64,000 bases of DNA from Symbiodinium sp. CCMP2592 (taxonomy: Eukaryota; Sar; Dinophyceae; Suessiales; Symbiodiniaceae): assembly GCA_905221615.1 (NCBI GenBank), contig CAJNDT010000502.1, positions 1,084,101-1,148,100 of the forward strand. The letters are read 5' to 3'. Shown one piece after another: positions 33,836 through 43,300 of the stretch. Below the pieces are notes generated by a model that ran no database searches, had not been told where the DNA came from, and was given only the letters and a program-made list of their open reading frames with translations. The first letter of the stretch is position 1; each line of letters opens with the position of its first letter. The translations under genes were made by a program, and so were the position numbers.

Positions 33836-36800
33836 ACCAGATGGCCAGAATCCGAATCAGCACCTGAACTTCGCAAGACGGCGTCCTCCAAGTTGCTGGC
33901 GCCGGCAGCTGGACTTCGCAAGACAGCGTCCTCCGAACCGCCGGCGCCACGACCAGGATCCGGATCAGCAACTGAACTTCGCAAGACAGCGTCCTCCAAG
34001 TTGCTGGCGCCGGCAGCTGGACTTCGCAAGACAGCGTCCTCCGAACTGCCGGCGCCGCGGCCAGGATCCGGATCAGCAACTGAACTTCGCAAGACAGCGT
34101 CCTCCAAGTTGCTGACGCCGGCAGCTGGACTTCGCAAGACAGCGTCCTCCGAGCTGCCGGGGCCGCGATCCAGATTCTGTTCGTCTGGCTCGCCCTCCTC
34201 ATCTTGGCCTTGCGCATCGGCCGGGCCCTTTTGCAAAAGTTCGCGGGCCAAGTAACTGTCAGCGGCCGTTTCCAAAACGCAGCCTTCCAGTGCGTCGACG
34301 TCGTCACCAGGAGTTAGGCCGGCCTCCAGCGCGACCGACCTGTAGTAAGGCGACGTCTCGCGCAGCTTCTCAACAGCGGCAACATACTCCTCTCTGGGAG
34401 CTTGCAAAAGCTTGCTGGACCGCAGTTCCTGCTTCTTCTGCCCAACCAAAACGAACAAGATGCTCTCGGCCATGTCTTGGTCTTTGGGAGGCAGAGTAGC
34501 CTGGATGGCGCTAGGCCCAGCCTGCGGCAGGAAGATCGTGTTACCGATGTATCCCTTCTGCCTCTCGTCTCGCGGCAGTGACAAAGGTTGCAAGACGGTC
34601 ACCTGCATGCAAACCCGCACGATGGGAAGCAGCCGGTTTGTTCCAGCCGAGAGGTTGCTGAGCTCGGGCAATACGCGTCCGATCCAAAGGTCGTTGGCCA
34701 GCGCATGCCTGGGAAGCGTGAGAATACTGCTCTTCAAACTCCTGCGACAGTCTCTGCAAACCGTACAGGGGTCCGTGAAAGATGCCGGCATGCGGCGGCG
34801 ATGCAGCAGCAGAAACTCGCCTTCAATGTACGGATGCTCCACAGCAGAGGCCTTCAGTTCGGAAAGAGCTATCTGCGGCCAGCGCTCCGCATACCGAGCG
34901 ACGCCCAACAATCGGCAAAGACGGTGCTGCTGATTCGGGGCCAGCGTCTCGGCGCCGGCAGGTACCTCGATTGTCGACGCATCTTCATCCGGCCTCTGAA
35001 AGAGAACCATGGAAAACAACTCGTTCATCCAGAAACGGCGAGCGCACACCACGCAGCCTCCTTCCGCTCGGCCACCGTCCATTTCAAGAGGGCATCGCAG
35101 CTCCTCGTCGAAATTGGCAGCGATTGCACGCTGACGACTCATCCCAGGCACCTGACTGTGATCGTTCCTAACACGTTATTACGCACGTCGACCCTTTACC
35201 GTAACCGAAAGCAAGAAGGCGCAGCATGCGACAAGAAGCCATCGGACCGGCATGCTCCACCATCGCCAGGATTTTCTTGCGGTATTCAACGAAGGCGAGC
35301 TCCACATCCAGCGGCCGCACGAGATGAGTGTCCACGACGTGTTGCTTCAGCTCCGATTGCTTCCGGCAACTGAAGTCGCATAAGCGGCAGCAACACCGTT
35401 CGCACGTCACCGAGGCATCGTCCGAAAAAGTCTGGAGCAGGCGACGAGCTACCGCCTCGCTTACGGCAGGTACGCTCCGAGAGCAATTCAGCAGCACAGC
35501 GACGCGATCCAGCTTCAAAGGCAACGACACCTCGGAGTCTCGCAAGATCCCGAGCGCTTCCCGCCCCGCCTCGTCCGCGTTCCGAAGCAAGTCTTCCACG
35601 GGCCAGAAACGTTGCTTCATACGCCTGCCCTCACACCAGCCGGGGACGGCGAACAGCACTGCCCGCTCCACGGCCGAACGCCAGAGAATGCCGTCTAGCG
35701 CCTCCGAGCCATCACCAAGGCAGTCAAGTGCCAGCCAGCACAACGGATCGAAATCCGGCGGATAAGCCTTTCTCATGGCCCGGGCCCTCGCAGTGGCACC
35801 GTCAGGGTAGTACGCTTCAACACCCTTGGCCAGGACTGGATTCTCCTCTCGCGAAGGCAAACGGTAACACCCTTCAGTCGTCTGCCAGTCCAGAAGCTGA
35901 TTCCGCAAGGTGAGCGTGTCTTTATCTATGCCTTGCTCGCTAGCCCTGGCTGCCGACACTGTGTTAGGATTGTGCAAGTCACGAATGCCGATGCCAGCCA
36001 GCGGGTGCAACAGCTCCGTCACCAAAAACCAAGCAAATTGCGACCAGTCTTCTGACTTCCGCACGTGCCCGAAGGTCTGGTACCAGTAGCAGGGTTCGTC
36101 CGGCTGTGCTTGTCGCTCCCAACCATACCGACGCATCAGCCCCCGAAGCAGTGTGGTATCGGCCCGATCGAACTTGCGAGTCCGAAACTTGTGCTGGATA
36201 ATGCTCAGGACAGCCTGCCAGGACCCGGTGAAACAAACATGAGCGAGAAACGCACAGCAACGCGTGCGCACATGAAGCTACAGTCCAACTTAATCCTCAT
36301 TATGTCCATGACCCCATGCACGATCACGTCCCAGACTCTCTATGTTTCGGGACGGCTTCGCGCGGGTTGCCTCCAACACCTCTTGGCGATCTTCGTACCC
36401 GTCCGTTGCACACGCTCGCGGCTCCGCCTCGAGGTTGGCCAGATACCAGAGCCGGCGAGCAACGTCCACGGGGTCCACTCGCTCGAGGCAATCTGCAAGA
36501 CGCCACCAACCTGTTTCCCGAACTCACACGCACAACGCACGACAGCAACACGGCATCCAAGACATTACACGAAGATCGTGATTTGCGATAATGCTCGCCT
36601 GTCCGCTGATCCACGTGATCTTCCAACACGGCTGCAAGAAGACAATGCTGCATGGAAGAAGTCAGACACGGCACGGTCGCGTCTCTCAAGCCGGCAACAG
36701 CAACCTCCCACGTAGAACTCACTTCTCGAGACAGCGCCGTGTCGACCTGTGACCAATGCTGCAGACTGTCCAGAATCTTTTGCGCAAGTAGATCTCTCTC

Positions 36801-38846
36801 CGAATCGGAAGACAGATGTCTCGCGGAAAATGATTCTACCGTAATGTCCAACGAGTAGGCAGCCGCGGATTGGCGCACGTTGGCATCCTCGAAGATGTCG
36901 CAAGCAGCTGCAACCACCGCTGCAGCATCCCGTGCTCCGGCTCTGCGAACCGCGTAGAGGGATCTCCACATTAGGTACTTAATGTCACCGTCTGCACTCG
37001 GAACGCGCAGGGGGCACAACGCCATGACAATCCGCTGAATCAAGACCTGCTTGCTCACGTCCTCAAACGCCACACCCAGATCTTCGGCCACTCGCTGCAT
37101 ACAGGGTCCATCGGCCCGCAAGGGCAAGACACGAAGCCGCGCCCGAATTCGAGGTGGTGCCTTTTCCCCGAGCTCTCCTGCCAAGCGCCGCAAGCCATCT
37201 GCCGTGAAGAGGTCCTCGATATTCACCTGTAAGCACGGAAACAAACAGACACACACACACACACACACACATGCACGCACACGCCCCCCTTCCCCCCGTC
37301 ATACCTCCTCCTGGACGATGCCCAGCGACAAAGCTTCCAACAGATCCGCTTTGGAAAGCGTGTGCCCGGCGCGGTGTCGTCGCACACTCGCAGCGACACA
37401 GAGCCCAACCAGCTCCGCCCGACTCTGCTTCCCCAACTCGCCGCGGAGCCAGGCTTCGCCCTGCTCGGCATAACCCGTGCGCAGCTCCGCAGCCTTTGCT
37501 GCGACGCCGCTTCATCGGCCTGACACCAAGAACTGCTTCACTGCAGAGCACTAAACATCCCACCCGACGACGACGCTGACAGCTCACTGCAACCGAAGCT
37601 GACATGGACAATCCTAAAAAACGCCGCTTCCCCATGAAGCCTGCTCCCCGGCAATGCTCTGTGATAGAGCTTTCGACAACTCCGGCTTGGTAAGCGTGCA
37701 CCCGGCACGGTGTCGTTGCAAACCCGCAGCGACACAGAGCCCAACCAGCTCCGCCCGACTCTGCTTCCCCAACTCGCCGCGGAGCCAGGCTTCGCCCTGC
37801 TCGGCATAACCCGTGCGCAGCTCCTGCAGCCTTTGCTGCGACGCCGCTTCATCGGCCTGACACCAAGAACTGCTTCACTGCAGAGCACTAAACATCCCAC
37901 CCGACGACGACGCTGACAGCTCACTGCAACCGAAGCTGACATGGACAATCCTAAAAAACGCCGCTTCCCCATGAAGCCTGCTCCCCGGCAATGCTCTGTG
38001 ATAGAGCTTTCGACAACTCCGGCTTGGTAAGCGTGCACCCGGCACGGTGTCGTTGCAAACCCGCAGCGACACAGAGCCCAACCAGCTCATCCTTGCCGTG
38101 CTTCCCCAACTCGCCGCGGAGCCAGGCTTCGCCCTGCTCGGCATAACCCGTGCGCAGCTCCTGCAGCCTTTGCTGCGACGCCGCTTCATCGGCCTGACAC
38201 CAAGAACTGCTTCACTGCAGAGCACTAAACATCCCACCCGACGACGACGCTGACAGCTCACTGCAACCGAAGCTGACATGGACAATCCTAAAAAACGCCG
38301 CTTCCCCATGAAGCCTGCTCCCCGGCAATGCTCTGTGATAGAGCTTTCGACAACTCCGGCTTGGTAAGCGTGCACCCGGCACGGTGTCGTTGCAAACCCG
38401 CAGCGACACAGAGCCCAACCAGCTCATCCTTGCCGTGCTTCCCCAACTCGCCGCAGAGCCAGGCTTCGCCCTGCTCGGCATAACCCGCGCGCAGCTCCTG
38501 CAGCTTTCGCTGCGACGCAGGTTCATCGGCCTGACAGCAAGAACTACTTCACTTCAAAGCACAATACATCCCACCTGACAACGACACTGACGCCTCACTG
38601 CAACCGAAGCTGACATGGACAATCCTCAAGAACGCCGCTTCCCCATGAAGCCTGCTCCCCGGCAATGCTCTGTGATAGAGCATCCAACAGCTCCGCTCTG
38701 GTAAGCGTGTGCCCGGCAGACTTCTGTTGCACACCCGCAGCGACACAGAGCCCACGCAGGTCCTGCCGGTTTTGCTTGTCCAGCTCGGTGCGGAGCCAGT
38801 CTTCGCCCTGCTGGGCATAACCGGCGCGGAACTTCGTCGTCGTGGA
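33742..38846 (-). CDS. Helitron-associated (DUF6570-like) multi-exon protein, possibly truncated and frameshifted
   Basis: Exons joining in frame on the minus strand: five repeat exons (38846-38652, 38530-38315, 38193-37978, 37856-37641, 37519-37305), then 37226-36599, 36510-36380, 36214-35240 and 35151-33742. The repeats look like SAP-type helix motifs (ELVGLCVAAGLQRHRAG). The 36214-35240 exon carries a C2H2 finger (CRLCDFSCRKQSELKQHVVD) and EYRKKILAMVEHAGP. The last exon has CVVCARRFW, paired Cys (CTVCRDCRRSL) and LPRHALANDLWIGRVLPEL...LLPIVRVCMQV, the pattern I associate with DUF6570, a domain found beside Helitron proteins. Rep and helicase domains are not present, so the element is truncated or this is a companion or domesticated gene. 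A one-base deletion in the repeat exon at 37305-37519 breaks the frame. The C terminus runs into a 108-bp coding repeat and then a tandem array. Confidence 0.6.
33867..34160 (-). repeat. 108-bp coding tandem repeat carrying TTCGCAAGACAGCGTC
   Basis: Six copies of CGCAAGAC(A/G)GCGTCC at about 33872, 33917, 33980, 34025, 34088 and 34133 alternate 45 and 63 bp apart (period 108). On the minus strand they encode EDAVLRS peptides inside the last exon of the DUF6570-like gene. Confidence 0.85.
37248..37271 (+). repeat. AC microsatellite inside an intron
   Basis: AC dinucleotide run inside the 78-bp intron 37227-37304. The Cys/Val-rich peptide predicted from it is an artefact of reading through the intron. 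Confidence 0.85.
37305..38846 (-). repeat. Five tandem 337-bp exon+intron units
   Basis: CAGCGACACAGAGCC recurs at 37391, 37727, 38064, 38401 and 38738 (spacing 336, 337, 337, 337). Each unit holds a 216-bp, phase-0 exon of 72 codons and, for the inner units, a 121-bp intron with a GC donor and AG acceptor. The three middle units are almost identical, including their introns. The distal unit (38.65-38.85 kb) is more diverged, and the proximal one has a GT donor and is one base short. Duplication of a whole exon+intron in phase lengthens the protein without breaking the frame. Confidence 0.85.
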
Positions 38847-39211
38847 TCAGGTAGTTCAGCCGATAACGGCTTCCTGCCTGGCTCCTTGCAAAAAACTCGT
38901 TTTTAACTACACCCATCTCAGTTCCATCCTATCAGTTACAAAACCCTTGCAATCACTGGACAAACACTGGGCACAACCGCAATGCATCAAGTGGCAGAGA
39001 GGAGAGGGAAAGACAGAGGGGAAGACAGAGAGAGGGAGAGGAGAGCGAGAAGAGGGAGAAGGAATAGAGGAGGTGCAAACCTTTCAGGACAGCCAGGCGG
39101 GAGCACTTGCTTACGCGGAAGCATGGATCGAAAAAGGATGGAGGGCGAGCATCCAGGGGCTTAAACGGAAAACAAAGTGACCCTGGTAACTCACCACCAT
39201 CGGGAACAGTC

Positions 39212-39841
39212 CTACGCGGAACGACGTGGCCTCTGCTGGGGGCGGGCGGGACGGGACTTAGGGGCACCACTCGCGTCACGCTTCCGCTGACGGCGCTTGG
39301 ACTCTGCCGAAGACAGCGGAACCCAGACTTCCAGAGGACGAGGCTCTGGCACCTTCTTCAAAAGAGGCGAGAGGACGTTCTTGATTAAAAAATTCGCGCG
39401 CAGCCCACCCAAACCAGGATGGAACCGGATATCCACCGTATCCGTCGCGGAAAACTTCCCACCCAGGGGGAAAACGCCTACCAAGTTCTCCTTGTTAAAG
39501 ACTTGGCCAAGCTCGCCGATCAGCTCAGGAGGAACGGATGTCGGGTCGAGCCCCTTCAGCACATTCTCGGTAGCCTCCTGGAGCAAGGTGCCCACTTGCT
39601 CCTTCAAACGCCAGAACTCGCGAGAGGTATCCTCCAACTTCTTGCCCTCATCCAGGACCTTCGTAGCCCCCTTGACCCGGACGCGGAGCGTAGCCTCCCA
39701 CTCACTTAAGCGATCCTCCACGCGCTCGAGACGCTCTGCTACCGCCGGACCCGCCATTGCTTCAGGAGGGAGGGAAGTAGGTAAGGTAGGTGAGCACGCT
39801 TGTAGCTGTAAAACTGGCGGAAAGAGGAGACTTGTGAACAT
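39212..39841 (-). CDS. Small coiled-coil protein downstream of the LINE
   Basis: The best start is probably the Met at 39757 (MAGPAVAERLERVEDRLSEW). Residues 1-80 of that version form a heptad-rich coiled coil (AERLERVEDRLSEWEATLRV, REFWRLKEQVGTLLQEATEN). A folded part follows (GLRANFLIKNVLSPLLKKVP), then a very basic tail (SKRRQRKRD, RPARPQQRPRRSA). Coiled coil plus basic tail recalls the RNA-binding ORF1 proteins of LINEs, but this ORF lies 3' of the RT frame. It could therefore be the ORF1 of a second, truncated head-to-tail copy, or an unrelated gene. Family not recognised. Confidence 0.45.
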   Translation of the reverse strand: MFTSLLFPPVLQLQACSPTLPTSLPPEAMAGPAVAERLERVEDRLSEWEATLRVRVKGATKVLDEGKKLEDTSREFWRLKEQVGTLLQEATENVLKGLDPTSVPPELIGELGQVFNKENLVGVFPLGGKFSATDTVDIRFHPGLGGLRANFLIKNVLSPLLKKVPEPRPLEVWVPLSSAESKRRQRKRDASGAPKSRPARPQQRPRRSA

Positions 39842-40349
39842 ACTGAAGCAGACATCCGACGTACAGCCTAAGTGTCCTGAGGCAGGCAGTCCTGATCAGG
39901 CCCTCCTGCCATCCATAAACTGCCAGGCCAACCAAAATAGAGCACCTGACAGGGGGCAGGGAGCAACGGCGTGAGTCAAGACGTGACCTAATAACCTCAA
40001 CTAATAACCTCAACAACCGACACTCACAGGCTCTTACAGGTTCACGACGCATGGGTGGCTGGGGGGAGACGGAGAGGTGAAGAAGCAAGACGGAATCCTG
40101 GAGGAGGCAGATGCCAAGAGGAACGCGCGAGTAGGAAAGGGAGGGAAAATGAAGACTGATAACTCTCTTGTCCCGCCGGTGCAAGCACCCACTGGTCTCC
40201 CGCGAGCGGGACCAGAGCCCAAGGAGGGGACGAGCAGAGGAGAGAAGGGTTGGCACCCGACAAGCGGGGCTCGCCCTCGGGCAGACTGACCGACAAAAAC
40301 TAACAAAACTGGGAGAACATCAAAGATACCGTACCCAGACGCAAGAAGT

Positions 40350-43300
40350 TTATCCTTTGCAAGCCTTTTCATGAGCGATACGACTTCCCCACGTTTTGAA
40401 CAACTTGTTACACTTGGAACACGTCAAATTAGCCTCCTTAGACCCCCTGCAAGACTCCTCATGGCGTACGCGTTGATCAACCGTTTGAAAGTAACTTGTA
40501 CAGAGACTACAGGTACGATTTGCCTTCGCCGATCCCCTACAAATGTTCTCATGCTCCTCTTGACGCCCTAAGGGAATACGAGCCTTACAGTTAGGACAAG
40601 GCCACAGTTTGGACAAGGATGGCGCATCCTCTGGTCTGTGGCTGCATGTTTTACGATGATTGACCAGGTACTCATCCGAGATGCTTTCTGGAAATTGCAG
40701 ATCGCAGTACGGACACACTCGCGTAAGTTCAACAGAACCCCGGCAAATCTTTTCATGAATCGCACGAGCTTCCCGCGCATGATGAACCACTCGTTTAGCG
40801 CCCTCCGTAAACTTCCAAGGAAACTGTTTACCACACCCATGACGACAGGGGATGTGTGAAGGGGGGACTCCAGGGACAGCACAGTTGGCCTCATGCCCCG
40901 CCAGCTGACGCGCATACGATGGTCCCGTGAACACCCTTTGGCACCGCCAACAGTGATCAACAAGCAGAGGATCCAACGGAGGAGGGGCGGTCAATGGAAG
41001 ACTCCAACGTTTGGATTGAGTCGTTTGCTCACCCCTCGCCCCACGTGCTGCTAGACGATCTGCAGTGTCGTTTCCCAAGTTCCCCGAGTGACCCTTAACA
41101 TGTTGAAAATCAACCGGCCGTTTAGCCCGAACCCTAGCCAGCGTGGCCTGCGCCTTCGCGACAAGTTTGTCATTTGCTCCAACAGCATGGGCTCCCGTGA
41201 TTGCACCATACGCATAGGAAGAGTCATAAAAAATGGTAGCCGGTACTTCAGCCGGACCCGGCGCCTCCGCCTCCAACCAAAGTAAGGCTTCGATCATAGC
41301 GGCGAGCTCCCCAACATTGTTCGTGGCCACCTCGGCGCCCACCCACCGCGACTCCCAATTGGACAGACAAACCGGACCAAAGAGAGCAAAAGAAGGGGTG
41401 GAAGCAGATGAAGAAGACTCCCATACAGCGACTCCCCAGCCGGCATGAACCGCTACATCCCCCGACGGACCTGCCCCATCGGTGAACAACACCCACCTCG
41501 AGACATCAACCAAGGAGGGCTGAGAAGGAGGAAGGGGGGCCGGCAAGAGGAGAGCCACTGCCTCCAGGGTGTGAGGTTTGGTGGGACAGCGATGTCTCTG
41601 CCGATCGCGACTAAACACGAATACCTGACCACAATCAGGACATGAGTCAACTGCCACAGTGGTGAGATCGGGATTCTGAATAGCATGAGCTCCTTCATAA
41701 TGCACCTGCAACCCTCGCGCCGAAGACGCAACATGTGAGCAAACCGGACATGGAAACGAATCCTCGGACGGACCGGGCCCATTCGGAACACAGGGGGTGG
41801 GAGCTTTCCAATCCAGAATAGGATCCCCTGGCTTCCACGCATTGACCTTGTACGTCCGGGAAACGCTCAAATGTTTACGGGGCAGGGCTTGATGGACCAG
41901 TTTAAGCCACTTCGACGTAGGTTTTTGCGCCAGCCTGAACCAATCCATGACCGAGATGTTGTGCTTTTCCAGCACCCACTCCACCCAACGAGGGTAAGTA
42001 AACCTACCGGAATGATGCTCTTCCAAACCCGCCGGCCACCCAAACATCGCGATTTTCGGCAACCTGTCCGTGGACATACGAGCAACATGACCCACCCAGT
42101 TCAGGACCTGTTTGTGCACCAACTCAGAGAAGGAGTTCCATTGCACCATGTTCCGAAGTCGATCGTCAGCATACCCGTACTGGCGCATAATGATGCGGTC
42201 TAACCCCAGACAGCGCCTAATACCTCTCGAAATGACCTGGTTGGCCTTCCGTTCTTGGACCAAACTCCACACTCTGGTTTTAGAACACGACAGCAACGTG
42301 CCCTCCACGACACAACGCATGATCTTGAGCTTGCGGTTAGTAGACAACCCCGACCGACGCCCTCTGCCATGTGCCGAGCCCAAGGACCAGTACTTAGCAA
42401 TCCGCTTAACCGCATAGAAACCCGCCTGAAGTCTTTTCGTAGTTTCAGCCCACTGATCCGCATTGTCGGTATGAGTGGCTCCCAAATGCTTCAGCAAGCG
42501 TTTTTCGAAGATGTTGAGAACATCCATGGGACGTCTACCTCGCGGGGTAAGAACAAGTTTTTCCCTTTTGTCCGGATGTTCCTGTTGCTCCCAATCCCGT
42601 AACGTCTGGATGAAGATTTGCTCCGCCTGATGCAATTCCTCCACCTCACCAAATAGAGCAGTGTCATCCGCGAACTCCACATCTCCAATGACGATTTCCC
42701 GAATGCCCCTAGACGAGTGACGCGCACGACCCGGGCGGGTGAGGTGACCATCCACCTTAAACTTCCACGGGATACCCGGTTGCAGATTGCTCGGCTCCGC
42801 CTGACGCTTTCGGCGACAACGAAAAGTGAGCAAGACAGCGTGGTGAAAAATGGAAAACAGGATGGGAGACGAGGGACATCCTTCACGCAGGCCTCGATCC
42901 GTCAACCACTCCGACGAGTACCCATTGTGAACGAAGACCTTGAAACGGGTATGCTCATGTAACGCTTTCAACACCTGGACAAAGGAAGCCGGCACACCCA
43001 GTCGGGAGAGGAGAGACCACAACGCATCACGACACACTCTGGTGTAAGCACGCACAATATCAAAACACGTCATACCGTAGGTCCCCTCGTTAGCCGCCAC
43101 AGCAATTTCTTCGATGAGCCTCCGAACCACCATTTGAACGTCATCAATACCCCTTCCCACCCGAAACCCATTCTGTTGTTCAGGCAACCACTCCTCCGCC
43201 CATGTTGATAAACGGCTGGCACAAATCCTGGCTACCAGTTTGGCAGATACAGAAAGCATGACAAGATTCCTGTAATTGTTCATATCCAGACGGCTACCTT

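Noticed and set aside
36324-37280. Single 318-codon minus-strand ORF starting with a Cys/Val repeat
   Set aside because: Its start is a readthrough of the AC microsatellite intron, and its end reads through the 36511-36598 GC-AG intron; replaced by exons 37226-36599 and 36510-36380.
37538-38526. Repeated 166-codon ORFs (MHAYQAGVVESSITEH type)
   Set aside because: Wrong frame of the 337-bp exon repeats. The frame giving the SAP-like repeat is continuous across the splice junctions.
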